Below, in pieces: positions 21,045 to 31,239 of a stretch of DNA of 64,000 nucleotides. Origin of the DNA: Dactylorhiza incarnata (lineage: Eukaryota > Streptophyta > Magnoliopsida > Asparagales > Orchidaceae); NCBI GenBank assembly GCA_033032865.1, contig JAWHQI010000019.1, positions 10,706,001 through 10,770,000 on the forward strand, read 5' to 3'. The translations under genes and the position numbers were made by a program. The notes below the pieces were generated by a model, which saw only the letters and a list, made by a program, of their open reading frames with translations, was not told the origin of the DNA and ran no database searches. Within the stretch, counting starts at the first letter, position 1. Every line of letters starts with the position of its first letter.

Positions 21045-21837
21045 GAACCCCCCCCCCCCCCCCCTGGCCACCCAATCCGATGGGGAAGGAGGCCCCGTCG
21101 TCCCTTGCCGGCCAGGAGTCGCTGGCCGGAGGCTCTCCAGCCTCCAGTGCGCCGGTGGGCAGGGTTTTCCCGGCTAATGATCACCGGACCGAACAGAAAC
21201 TGGCCTCGCACCAAAAATAGAGAAAAATCGTTGTCGTCGGAAAACTCATTTTCCGGCGGTGGTAGGGCTTCCGAGTTCACCTGGGGGTTCAAAATGAACC
21301 CAGAGGTCTACCCTCCTCCCATGCAGAGAAAACTCCATGAAATCAGGGTGGGAAGAAGGTGGGGTGAAACCGAGGCCTTGAGCTCCGGCGGCCGGAGCTG
21401 AGGAAGAAGGACCTTTGGATGTTAGATCTAGGTCCTAAGAGAGCTTTGGAGTTCACATAGTTTGGATCCAAGCGAAGAGACCTTTGTAGAGCTTGGTTGG
21501 ACTCCATGATAGCTAGGGTTTCTCCTTTCGAGCTTGGTGCGGCCGCCTCCGTCGCCAGAGAAGAGGAACCAGTAGCTTGCTGCTTGTTCTTGGTCGCCTT
21601 GGGGAGGGAGAGCTGACAAGGGGGTCGGCTTTGAGGTGGGGGTTGAAGATGAGAGGTGGGGGAGCCTCTCCTCTCTTTAAAATATGCTTTAGAGTGGGGG
21701 GTGGGGGTGGGGGTCAATCCAAGGTTGTCATAGAATGAAAGGAGGGATATGAGGGGTGTCTTTCAGCCACCTTAGTCAACCCAAATAGTCATGGTCAACA
21801 AGTCAAATTTTGATCTGGATGGTTCCGTTGACTTATT
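21045..21837 (-). other. GC-rich LTR- or leader-like stretch
   Basis: Bounded on the left by a C run (about 21,049-21,064). Only composition-driven frames are seen. The minus strand has a TATTTTAAAGAGAGG TATA-like sequence near 21,680 followed by a C-rich leader, which resembles LTR promoters elsewhere in the window. Family not recognised. Confidence 0.35.
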
Positions 21838-22400
21838 ATTGACCACGCGAGTCTACTGCAACTGACCGGGGTCAATTCCGACTTCGTTTGCTAAAATTCT
21901 CATTTTTGGGTCATCGTGTAATTCACTTAAGTGTTGTTTTGATCACTTCATCAAATACTTATCAGAATGACACAAAATTGACGTTCACATATTCGTATTG
22001 ACGATGCGAGTCTATTGCAATGAAGTGGGGTCAATTCTGAGATCGTTTGCTCAAATTACTGTTTTTGGGTTGTCGTGTAGGTCAAGTCAACTCAATATTA
22101 TCAATTCCTTATTTACTCGTCAAAATGAGCTCTAATCAGTTGTGTTGTGTTTATATTGACTTCACGAGTCAAATGCAACTGACGCGAGACAATTCCGAGC
22201 TCATTTAGCCGATAATGCATTTTTGAGTCAACGTGCAGGTTATGTTGACTTAATTTTATCAATTCCTTTATTACTCATTAAAATGAGCTCCAATCAATTG
22301 TATTATGTTAGTATTGACTTCACGAGTCAAACGCAACTGACCAGAGACAATTCTAAGCTCGTTTAGTTCAATTAGGTTGGGTGACCCGATTGGTCAAGTT
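21838..22400. repeat. 158-bp tandem repeat, about 3.5 copies
   Basis: The block ATTGAC(C/T)(A/T)C(G/A)CGAGTC with GCAACTGAC recurs at 21,838, 21,997, 22,155 and 22,313, a spacing of 158-159 bp. Each unit also carries a TTTTTGGGT-like and an AATGAGCTC-like block. Copies are diverged, so the array is old. Confidence 0.8.
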
Positions 22401-22404
22401 TTAG

Positions 22405-22444
22405 GTCAATTGAGCCACCCAGGAACACCTGTGGCTCAATTGAC
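22405..22444. repeat. Perfect 14-bp inverted repeat at the right end of the insert in RT
   Basis: GTCAATTGAGCCAC and GTGGCTCAATTGAC flank a 12-base loop and touch the point where the chromovirus RT frame resumes (CAAAAGAAG at 22,444). Confidence 0.75.
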
Positions 22445-22745
22445 AAAAGAAGAGACGTGGGATGTTACATATTGTGCCCTCAACAAGGTAATCGTGAAGA
22501 ATAAATATCGTATTCCTTTGATCACTGACCTATTTGACTGCTTACAAATATGACGACACCATTTCCTGGGAGAAAAGTTTGTGGTCAAAACGGACAATGT
22601 GGCAATTATTTTCAATCTCATAAGAAGTTGTTCTCCAACAAGCAAGATGGCAAAATTTTCTACTCGAGTTTGACTACACCGTGGAGTGCAAGCCTGGTAA
22701 GGCAAATATAGTTACTGACGCTTTAAGCCACACAAAAGAGCTTGT
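22444..22745 (+). pseudogene. Chromovirus RT remnant fused to RNase H by internal deletion
   Basis: CALNKVIVKNKYRIPLITDL is RT motif 1-2 ('RALNK.T.KN.YP.P.I..LFD'). Within 30 bases the reading becomes RNase H in shifted frames: GRKFVVKTDN-type sequence, then LEFDYTVECKPGKANIVTDA ('DY.V.Y.PGK.N.VADALSR'). The palm with YVDD and the first half of RNase H are missing, so the copy cannot encode active RT. Confidence 0.75.
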
Positions 22746-24640
22746 TGTGCTAACTTTGACAAAAGAGGAGTTGCTAGCTTGAATAGAAGAACTTGGCAAG
22801 ATTCTTTAACCGCAGAACTGCTAGGGTTGTTAAGGAAGGAAGGACCGAACAATTTTGGGTAGAGGATAATCTTCACCACACCAACGGAAGGAGGTTGTAC
22901 ATCCCGAAGTAAGGAAACCTACAAAGGGATTTGATCAAAGAATGTCATGACACTAGATGGGCGAGTCATCCAGGCCAAAAGAAGACAATGAGACTATTGA
23001 AGATCATGTGCTTCTGGCCAAGAATAAAGGACAATGTGGACATCTACGTGAAGACGTGTCTTGTGTGCCAACAAGACAAAATAGAGAATTGTCAACTAGC
23101 GGGCTTGTTAGAGTCATTACCGATCCTAGATCATCCATGGAACATCGTGACTTTTGATTTCATTAATGCTCTCCCAATATCTGAGGGCTTCGGGTCCATT
23201 ATGGTGATTGTAGACCGATTCTCCAAGTATGGGACATTCATCTCATGCACAAAAGACTGCACTGTAGAGAACGCTGCCCAAGGATTTTTCAAGCATGTAG
23301 TCAAGTATTGGAGGTTACCCCAAAATATAGTGAGCGATCAGGATCCTTGCTTCACTGGAAAACTGTGGACAGAGTTATTCAAGATGTTGGATTCACAGTG
23401 GAACTTCTCTTCTAGCTTTCACCCACAGTCTGATGGATAAACAGAGGGTAAATGGCATGTTGAAGTGCTACCTAAGGCACTTTGTGAGTGCCAACAGCGA
23501 GATTGGGCAACGATCTTTAATGTAGTATAATTCTCCTACAACATGCAATGGAGTGGGAAGGAGTCCCTTCGAGTTGGCAATGGGGCGCCAACGACTGACA
23601 CCACATATTTTGGCCACAAACCAGGGAGATGAGAACAACCCAGGAGCCTTCCGAATAACTAAGTCATGGAGCGAACATAATGACTTGGCTAAAGTTTGTC
23701 TAGAAAAAGCACGAAGGAGCATGAAGAAATGAGCAGCCACAAAGAGAACTCAAGAGTATAGTGAGCGATCAGGATCCTCGCTTCACTGGAAAACTGTGGA
23801 CAGAGTTATTCAAGATGTTGGATTCACAGTGGAACTTCTCTTCTAGCTTTCACCCACAGTCTGATGGATAAACAGAGGGTAAATGGCATGTTGGAGTGCT
23901 ACCTAAGGCACTTTGTGAGTGCCAACAGCGAGATTGGGCAACGATCTTGGATGTAGTATAATTCTCCTACAACATGCAATTGAGTGGGAAGGAGTCCCTT
24001 CGAGTTGGCAATGGGGCGCCAACGACTGACACCACATACTTTGGCCACAAACCAGGGAGATGAGAACAACCCAGAAGCCTTCCGAATAACTAAGTCATGG
24101 AGAGAACATAATGACTTGGCTAAAGTTTGTCTAGAAAAAGCACGAAGGAGCATGAAGAAATGACCAGCCACAAAGAGAACTCAAGAGTATGGCCTATGAG
24201 ACAAAGTAATGGTGAAACACCTACCTCAGTAATTCAAGGTGCTACGTAATGTGCACAAAGGATTGAAGGAGATATGAGGGCCCATTCGAGGTGATTGTCA
24301 AGGTAGGAAAGGTGTCATATCTCCTTGATCTACCTAGTGCTTTGAAGATACATCCAGTCTTCCATGTAAGAATGTTGAAGCCTTATCATGAAGGCAAGGA
24401 AGACCCAAGAAGGGAGAATCCCATAAAGCACCTCCTGTGATGACTAAACAATTTGAAAAGAAAGTTGATGAAGTGTTATCACAAAGGGTGATACGATGAC
24501 GAGGTGTGCCACCAGGTACCCACTTCATAATCAAATGGAAGAGATTACCAGAATTTGAAGCAACATGGGAGACACTTGAAATTTTGTGGCAATTCAAGGA
24601 CTTATCCAATAGTATGAGGCGACGAGGATGACGCCAGGAT
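22746..24640 (+). pseudogene. Chromovirus integrase with chromodomain, carrying a tandem duplication
   Basis: The zinc-binding part is ECHDTRWASHPGQ and CLVCQQDK (HHCC). The core reads TFDFINALPISEGFG, IVSDQDPCFTG and FHPQSDG-stop-TE, i.e. all three DDE positions are visible. The longest open stretch is 22,931-23,440. A 431-bp segment is duplicated in tandem (23,326-24,187). The C-terminal part has ALKIHPVFHVRMLKPYHE-like sequence, and near 24,500-24,610 a chromodomain: VPPGTHFIIKWKRLPEFEA followed by TWETLEILWQF. That chromodomain assigns the element to chromoviruses. Many stops; not functional. Confidence 0.85.
23326..24187 (+). repeat. 431-bp tandem duplication within integrase
   Basis: 23,326-23,756 and 23,757-24,187 are nearly identical (a handful of substitutions). 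The first bases TATAG follow AAAA at copy 1 and CAAGAG at copy 2, and TAT also follows copy 2, so the junction shares a 3-base microhomology. Confidence 0.9.
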
Positions 24641-24653
24641 AGGTGGGGGAGAA
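24641..24653 (+). promoter_or_regulatory. Polypurine tract of the chromovirus
   Basis: AGGTGGGGGAGAA lies immediately before the LTR start TGTTACGGGTC and would prime plus-strand synthesis. Confidence 0.75.
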
Positions 24654-24933
24654 TGTTACGGGTCAAGATTAAAAGACCCGACTTCATGCCCAACTATACT
24701 TTTTTCAAGCCTTATGGTGAAAGGCCCAAGGAACATAAAGAGGATCAAGATGTAAGAAGACCCATGAAAGAGTCATGAAGAAACTAGAAATGTATTGGGT
24801 GTTCTCGTGAGAATATTCTAGAAAAGAAAAATTATTGTAAATATTAGAAAAATTGTAGAATATTCTAGAAAGTAGGAATCTTGATTATTTCATTCTTTGG
24901 ATGGAAACCTACAAGAGGCTATATAAAGGGAAG
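24654..24933 (+). repeat. Chromovirus 3' LTR, left part (continues 30,207-30,402)
   Basis: Starts TGTTACGGGTC after the PPT and reaches a TATA box (CTATATAAAGGG at 24,920-24,930). It is split by the 24,934-30,206 insertion, whose duplication GGAAG lies on both sides. Downstream of the split it continues actccctcatttgtaag and ends GTGACAACA at about 30,402. Confidence 0.75.
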
Positions 24934-26064
24934 TGATGCGGAGCAGTGAGGGACGAGTTTTGGGGCCCATTCGGGCTGATTTGGCGACTTACCATATATG
25001 GCGTGCCCGGATCGACGATCCGACTCCGTGGATGCGTCCGGATGCGTGTTGCGAATCATTTTCATATATAGCATTATGTATTTTGAGTTTTATTTCATGT
25101 AGTTATGACATCGGAACCGCCGGCCAATCATAGCTGTTGATTTCGGTTGCCCTAATATTGTTTTATTATAAATAGGTCTTTAGGGCTGCAGGAATTGGGA
25201 TTGCAGAATTTGGAGAACATCATTCCCGGATTCCAGCGATCAACCCGCGGTGCCGACGCCGTGGAACCCTAGGTGACGACTCCTAGGTGCTCAAACTTCT
25301 CCCCAAGGTACTACCCATCCATTGCCTCCTTCTTCCCCCTCCGAAACCCCACCCGCAGCCTCATAACTACGAAAATCGCTGTTCACAAAATCCCTGTTCA
25401 CGGGATTACTGTTCACAGCCGAAACACTGTTCACCCACGGAATTGCCATCTATCCACCTCCCTTCCCTCCGTGGTTCCACTCCAAATATCCTACGAACGC
25501 TAGATCAATTCCGATCTAGAGTTTCCAACCCCGATCCATTATTTCCACCACCATACATCACCCCGTATCCCGGATCTAGTCCCTAGTGGCCGGATCTACC
25601 CATTTTCGGTCCGATTCCATCTTTCACCGCCGAGGACAGCCACCTAGGCTATTTCCACGCCGACGGTTCCACATTAGATCGCCGTCAAAACGCATCCGGC
25701 TCTGGAATCTTCAGTGCCTTGGTCAGCCCACTATTTGGTGAGATTTTGTTGTATTGGATTATTATTTTCAGCATATTTATTTTGGATGAGATCTTGTACC
25801 TGTTTTGGATATCTTGCATAGTAGTTGTTTGTTAGAATATTATTGTGATTTGCAGGGTTTATTCGTCGCGCGCTCTTGCTTTGGCCCTCCACGCGGAGGA
25901 ACGCCTAAGCTTGTTTCGCCCTAATTAATTATTGTGTCTTGCTGTGAATTAACTGCGTGGGATGTTTAAATTATTATCTAACTGTGGCTTAACCGTCGGA
26001 CCATTGCCTAGCATGTAGGGTTAGGTCACGGTTTATCCGTCACCTATAGATTCGTCTTGCGTCA
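24934..26064 (+). repeat. 5' LTR of the non-autonomous gypsy element
   Basis: 1,131 bp. TATA box TATAAATAGG at about 25,170. The first 275 bp are nearly identical to the 3' LTR (about five mismatches); beyond that the two differ strongly until the shared TTATTCGTCGCGCGCTC block near 25,860. Confidence 0.9.
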
Positions 26065-26066
26065 AT

Positions 26067-26082
26067 TGGTATCAGAGCGAGG
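26067..26082 (+). promoter_or_regulatory. Primer-binding site, initiator tRNA-Met
   Basis: TGGTATCAGAGCGAGG, two bases after the LTR end, with a full TGGTATCAGAGC match. Confidence 0.92.
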
Positions 26083-26131
26083 TTGTGCGCACTTTTCGAT
26101 ACGCAGTCCTAGAGTCTATAGGTTTGTCATT

Positions 26132-27916
26132 ATGTCTAGGTGTCACAACTATTCCTCTTCTCACTTTGGAGGTCTCGAGTCCACTAGCACCCGCTCTCAA
26201 AGAGCCCCGTCAGGGAGATCTTCACGATACTACGACGATCATTCTCGATCGCAGCACACCATTTTTAGAGATCGTGTTGGCCCACCGACACGAGATCACT
26301 ACACTAGAGACGATCAGTATGCTGGTTGTCATCGTTCTTATCCGTACACGCGAGCGGATCGTGTCGATCCTTCGACACAACTCGATTACCTTAGGAACGA
26401 TTATTATGAGCGTCATTCCGAGAGAGATCTTGAGAGTCAGTTTCGTACGGCTGCCCCTTCCTTTGACGGCTCATCGAATCTCGAGTCTTTCAGTTATTGG
26501 CTCGTGGATATGGAGTATTATCTCGATCATTTTGAGTTAGTCGGTGAGCGTCGCGTCAAGTTTGCGAAACTTAGGCTTTTAGATCAGGCGAGGACATATT
26601 GGGCTAGCGTTGAGAGGACACGCGAGCGAGACCGTCTATATCGCATCACTAGTTGGGTGGACATGAAGCGTACATTGTGTCAGAGGTATCTGCCTTCGTC
26701 GTATCGGAGTCGCTTGCTCGACCAATTATTTTCCCTTCAGCAAGGATCCATGTCCGTCGCTGAGTACAGGGATCGCTTTGATGAGTTAGTTGTGAGGAGC
26801 GATATCCGAGAGGACCCAGCCATGACCTCTTGCAGATTTCGTTCTGGCCTTCGATCAGACATTCGTACTGAGGTGGTTTATCATAGCTCGAAGTCCCTCG
26901 AGCAGATGTATCAGCTTGCCCTTCGTTACGAACAGTCTTTGAGATCCGCAAGAGCTGATCGGTTGGATCCTTATTTTGACCTCCGCAGTACGAGCTTCTC
27001 CCACACCGAGGACACCACTCTGCCTACCATTGTTCCGTCAGACATGGCAGAAGTGATACCTGATACGGATTGTTCTCACCCCATTGAGGTGCTTAGCCCA
27101 GTGAGTGACCTATCTCTTGTTTCTGACCCGTTTCTCGTGACTCCGACTGAGAGTGATCTTGAGCGACCTCTTGAGTCTATAGTGGCGTGCCCCTTACCCA
27201 CACCACCTCTGGCATGTCATGGGTTGATTAACACCCCAACCACAGACTCACTTCCTGACACCGCACCTACGGATCCATTCTTGAGTGTAGGTTTATGTCG
27301 CTCTCCCATTATCATGTCTCTGAGTCACATCGCGACCGAGAGCCCAGAGCCTAATGTTGATCTTGCAGTGGCCATGACATCCATTCACGGGGACACTACC
27401 CCTTTTGTTGGTACTCATCTGGAGGACCTTGACCCTAGTGACGAGTTCTATGACGAGCCCCCAGTTGAGCCTCCGGATGATCCGCCACATCCTGATGAGG
27501 ATGAGATTCGGGTGAGCCCCGCATGTATGAGTATTGATTTATGGAAGCCCCTTCCATTATCGTCCCTGACCCCGCCTCAGAGGATGGATATTGTGAGGAG
27601 CATCCAATATCTAGGGCACCACATGCTGACACATCACACTCGTGATGAGTTTTGGGATACACCACCCACTGACCCACCCGATAAGCTCTTTCTTTTCGGG
27701 GGCACTCACCACACTGTAGAGCCACGTCTTCTAGTCGGTGCACACGATTTTCACTTGGGCGGTCATCGCATTCGAGATGACTTTTCTTACACACCTCCTG
27801 GTGAGCCCCCCCCCCGATGTGTCACGGTCCCTGAAAGACACTTGGATCTTTATGAGCTCGTGTTTGAGTATAGTTGTCTCTCACGATCATCTGAGCATTC
27901 GTCACACACGGGATGA
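26132..27916 (+). CDS. Gag of the non-autonomous gypsy element with C-terminal TPP repeats
   Basis: 594 codons from the ATG at 26,132 (upstream in-frame codons overlap the PBS and are not coding). Residues 1-90 are Arg/Ser/Tyr-rich. Residues about 95-270 are a clear retrotrans_gag domain: APSFDGSSNLESFSYWLVDM, LRLLDQARTYWASVE, WVDMKRTLCQRYLPSSY, GSMSVAEYRDRFDELVVRS. There is no zinc knuckle. The C-terminal third is acidic/Pro-rich and repeats a module: DEFYDEPPVEPPDDPP, RDEFWDTPPTDPPD, RDDFSYTPPGEPP. A 10-base C run at 27,806-27,815 appears to shift the frame, and the true product probably continues into the next segment. Confidence 0.85.
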   Translation: MSRCHNYSSSHFGGLESTSTRSQRAPSGRSSRYYDDHSRSQHTIFRDRVGPPTRDHYTRDDQYAGCHRSYPYTRADRVDPSTQLDYLRNDYYERHSERDLESQFRTAAPSFDGSSNLESFSYWLVDMEYYLDHFELVGERRVKFAKLRLLDQARTYWASVERTRERDRLYRITSWVDMKRTLCQRYLPSSYRSRLLDQLFSLQQGSMSVAEYRDRFDELVVRSDIREDPAMTSCRFRSGLRSDIRTEVVYHSSKSLEQMYQLALRYEQSLRSARADRLDPYFDLRSTSFSHTEDTTLPTIVPSDMAEVIPDTDCSHPIEVLSPVSDLSLVSDPFLVTPTESDLERPLESIVACPLPTPPLACHGLINTPTTDSLPDTAPTDPFLSVGLCRSPIIMSLSHIATESPEPNVDLAVAMTSIHGDTTPFVGTHLEDLDPSDEFYDEPPVEPPDDPPHPDEDEIRVSPACMSIDLWKPLPLSSLTPPQRMDIVRSIQYLGHHMLTHHTRDEFWDTPPTDPPDKLFLFGGTHHTVEPRLLVGAHDFHLGGHRIRDDFSYTPPGEPPPRCVTVPERHLDLYELVFEYSCLSRSSEHSSHTG

Positions 27917-29069
27917 ATTTGTCTACACTCCCCCCAGAGAGCCTCCTGATAGGCCACCTACCGCGATAGATTTGCAGGTCATTATTAGATTTTCACATAG
28001 AGAGCATGTTGTGTCAATCATGTTTCATTTACATCATTTGTATGCGTCTGTTGAGTCGTTTTGTCATCATTTGCATGAGTCTGTTGCGTCGTTTTGTCAT
28101 CATTGGCATAAGTTTGTTGTGTTGTCTATTCATCGTTTGCATATGTGTCATGAGTCGGTCCGACGAATAATCCATATTGGTAATAAATATTGTAAATCAC
28201 ATGCGGATGTTCATTGGCAAGTACAGGTACTTCATGAAGGCGAGCAGGTGATGGTGAGAATCTGCGCTGTGAGGCTCCGTGCGAGGCTTGCTAAAAGCTT
28301 GAGCGTTAGGCGAATGGGTTCTTACTCAATCTTGAGACGCATCGGGACAAATGCTTATGAGTTAGACATCCCCGCGAGCATGGGTACCCATACTGTGTTC
28401 AATGTCGAGGACCTGACGCCATACTTTGCACCTCACGAGTATTCTGGCCCACATCTTGGCGGCCCTCCCGAGCCTTTACCACTGCTTTTACCATTCACCA
28501 TCCAGTCTACCCCCGAGCCCTTGCCACCACATTCATTGCCCCGTTCTCAGCCCACCTCTGACCCTTATTTACCCGGGATGTTGTCCCCAACGGTTTCACC
28601 ATTGGCACCTCAGATTCCACAGGATCCTTCTACTTGTGTGTTGAGCGATGAGCTTGATCGATTCGCCCCCGGACTTCGACTTCAATACGTCCGTCTCCAC
28701 TCACCGGGGATGGAAATTTTTCAGTCCGGAGGAGTTGATTGGCGAGGCCACTTTTCTGATTCGACACTTGGACGACCTCTAGCGGACCTCTTCGATTCTT
28801 ACCTGGCATGCGGCGAGAGAATTCTGACCCCTATTCATCGGGAGATGAAGTCTTTCAAGCCGGGGAGATTGATGCGGAGCAGTGAGGGACGAGTTTTGGG
28901 GCCCATTCGGGCTGATTTGGCGACTTACCATATATGGCGTGCCCGGATCGACGATCCGACTCCGTGGATGCGTCCGGATGCGTGTTGCGAATCATTTTCA
29001 TATATAGCATTATGTATATTGAGTTTTATTTCATGTAGTTATGGCATCGGAACCGCCGGCCAATCATAG
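27816..29069 (+). CDS. Fourth TPP repeat plus integrase C-terminal tail, reading into the 3' LTR
   Basis: In the frame one base off Gag, the sequence gives SIRHTRDEFVYTPPREPPD, a fourth copy of the Gag repeat, so this was one ORF with Gag before a one-base change in the C run. Further on it reads YCKSHADVHWQVQVLHEGEQ, MVRICAVRLRARLAKSL and YSILRRIGTNAYELDIPASM, then TVFNVEDLTPYFAP, the typical C-terminal end of Ty3 integrase after the DDE core. No HHCC or DDE part exists. The ORF ends inside the 3' LTR, as is common when integrase abuts the PPT. Confidence 0.8.
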   Translation, partial: DVSRSLKDTWIFMSSCLSIVVSHDHLSIRHTRDEFVYTPPREPPDRPPTAIDLQVIIRFSHREHVVSIMFHLHHLYASVESFCHHLHESVASFCHHWHKFVVLSIHRLHMCHESVRRIIHIGNKYCKSHADVHWQVQVLHEGEQVMVRICAVRLRARLAKSLSVRRMGSYSILRRIGTNAYELDIPASMGTHTVFNVEDLTPYFAPHEYSGPHLGGPPEPLPLLLPFTIQSTPEPLPPHSLPRSQPTSDPYLPGMLSPTVSPLAPQIPQDPSTCVLSDELDRFAPGLRLQYVRLHSPGMEIFQSGGVDWRGHFSDSTLGRPLADLFDSYLACGERILTPIHREMKSFKPGRLMRSSEGRVLGPIRADLATYHIWRARIDDPTPWMRPDACCESFSYIALCILSFISCSYGIGTAGQS

Positions 29070-30206
29070 CCGTCGATTTCGGTTGCCCTAATATTGTTTT
29101 ATTATAAATAGGTCTTTAGGGCTGCAGGAATTGGGATTGCTGAATGATTTGGAGAGCTTCTTCCTTCATTCCGGTGATCCCCTCCGCGGTGCCGACTCCG
29201 TGGAACCCCTTGGTGACGACTCCTTGGGTAAGTGTTCTTTGTATCCTTGTATTTTCCTTGCTCCCCTAACCCTAGACCTCATTCTCCCCCTCCAAAACCC
29301 CTTGCCGCAGCCTCTACAGCCTCCCAAAAGTCCACCATGTGTTGTCCAGGTTTTCAACTCCTGTTCAACTTTTGTTCACTGTTCATTTATGAAATTCACT
29401 ATTCATTAGTATAGTTTCCTCAGCCCCTTCTCCGCCTCCCAGCCACTGCCGCCAGCCTTCTGCAGGAACTCAACCGCCAGCCCCTGCACAAACTGCTTCC
29501 GCCAGCCCCTCTCCAAAGCTCCAGCCGCCACCCCTCTGGCCACTTCCGACAACCACCCTCCTCCCTGTAGCCCCACATCGCCAGCCCTCCTACACGCCGC
29601 CAGCATCCCCCCAACAGCCGCCCCTGTTCCAGTCCCCCTACTCCCTGTTCCGCCGGCCCAGAATCTGTCCAGATCTGGACAGATTTGTCCAGATCCAGTC
29701 CCGGACCCAGATCAGCCCCTCACCCTCCATATCCGCAGCCAACAGCCCCTCCATTCCGTGGAATCACTTCCCCCTTGCCCGATCTAGTCTCTCACCATCC
29801 GGAAAACCCTACCGCGCCTCCGAAATTTCAGATCTACTTAAAATTGCTGAAGCCCTAGTTTATTTCAGATTTCGTGTTGTGTTTTGTATTGGATTTTGGT
29901 TGTAAAACATTGTTAACGTTTGGAATATTATATGCTTGCTTGGATGTTCATATTATTATAATTACTTGTGCCTAGATTAATCTCTAACTGCAGGATTGGA
30001 CTTATTCGTCGCGCGCTCTATCTTTGGCCCTCCACGCGGAGGGAAACCAAAGCTTGTCGCTTAATAAATTATCTTGCCTTGCTTAGAATTATTTGCGTGG
30101 GATGTTTTAAATTTATTATCTAATTCGTGACTAATCCGTCGGGCTTTGCATAACATGTAGGGTTAGGTCGCGGATTTTCCGCCGCCTATAGATTCGTCCT
30201 GCGTCA
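28870..30206 (+). repeat. 3' LTR of the non-autonomous gypsy element
   Basis: 1,337 bp, 206 bp longer than the 5' partner. The extra length lies in a C-rich segment (29,400-29,830) absent from the 5' LTR. It ends GCGTCA followed by the duplication GGAAG. See the finding on LTR mismatch. Confidence 0.9.
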
Positions 30207-30402
30207 GGAAGACTCCCTCATTTGTAAGTATCCAAGTTGGAATAAAATATTCAAGTTCTCTTGCTTTTGTGCTCTTTTGATCTCTTTTTCATTTTCTACC
30301 ACAACTTCTCTTGGAGTGAGGCTGATTTAGTTAGTTGTGAGGGGTGGAAAGAGGAGTTAAGGTTGTGCACAACATGGTTAAGGGGACAAGTCCGTGACAA
30401 CA
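30207..30402 (+). repeat. Chromovirus 3' LTR, right part
   Basis: Continues the LTR split at 24,933 (see there). It ends ACAACA, matching the TGTT start as a short inverted repeat. Confidence 0.6.
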
Positions 30403-31239
30403 TGCCCGGGTCTAATTTTTTGGAAAAAATAATGTAGATTATTGGTTCAAACGAAATAAAAAACTTAGGCGTCAATTTCTTCTCAACCTCTTAACGAAAT
30501 TCAAATTCGAAAACGGAGTTAAACTCCATTAAAAACCATACAAGATAAACACATCAACCGAAGATTTTCATAGAGTTTTATGCAGGGTGGATTGAAATCC
30601 TTCTTAACTCTCTCCTAAATTTTATGTATGTTAGTGTGTATGATTTGAGAAGTTTCATAGTGGAATTTTGTATTTATATTTAAAGCATTGCCTTCATTTC
30701 GGTGTTCTCTCCGAGTTTGAAATTTTGTATCCTTAGGTTGCAATTTCTCACAAATATGAAATAACTAATGGATAAGTAACAAGAAAAGATCCAGGAAACG
30801 ATGCCGGCAAAGAAGCAGATATCATAATATCACAAATGGGTGCAAGCGATGAATCTGTTTAATGCAGAGGGTGATGAAGCTGCATGTAATAACGCAACAA
30901 TGAGTAGCTAACTTGACATGATGACAACTTAATCTTTCAATCAATAGATGAGAAATATCAGGTAAGTTGTTTTGGCAGTCCTCATCTCCATCAATGTGGT
31001 TTAGTTAAGACATTTTTGTATGACAAGCTAGAATTATATCTAGGGTGGACTAAATTATGAGTGAGCCAAGCTCGAATTCAGCAATTTTCTAGCTCGAATG
31101 TTTCAAAAAAATTAGCATTCAGCCCCAAATATATCACCCCATCTGATACTCCTCCGCATCAAAGAACAAAACTGCTCTAGCTTTAAGGACCTTAGACAAA
31201 GCAAGACACCATAATGCGCAAAATCTGATGATTTTATTT
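30403..31239. other. AT-rich non-coding stretch
   Basis: No gene, repeat or element end recognised. It lies downstream of the minus-strand exon at 31.24-31.57 kb and may hold its intron or 3' region; I searched for, and did not find, the Cys/His-rich C-terminal exon expected for a RIN13-like gene. Confidence 0.4.

Larger units (their letters stand above)
24934..30206 (+). mobile_element. Complete non-autonomous Ty3/gypsy element, TSD GGAAG
   Basis: A 5,273-bp element with LTRs starting TGATGCGGAGCAG and ending GCGTCA, a PBS two bases after the 5' LTR, a purine-rich CCGGGGAGAT before the 3' LTR, and a perfect 5-bp duplication GGAAG (24,929-24,933 and 30,207-30,211). It encodes Gag fused to an integrase tail and lacks protease, RT, RNase H and the integrase core, so it depends on another element (a gag-retaining, pol-deficient type). 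Confidence 0.9.

Noticed and set aside
18434..22443. A complete Mutator-like element with 9-bp duplication CAAAAGAAG
   Set aside because: No terminal inverted repeats match across the edges, no transposase is present, and both edges also continue into RT motif-like sequence.
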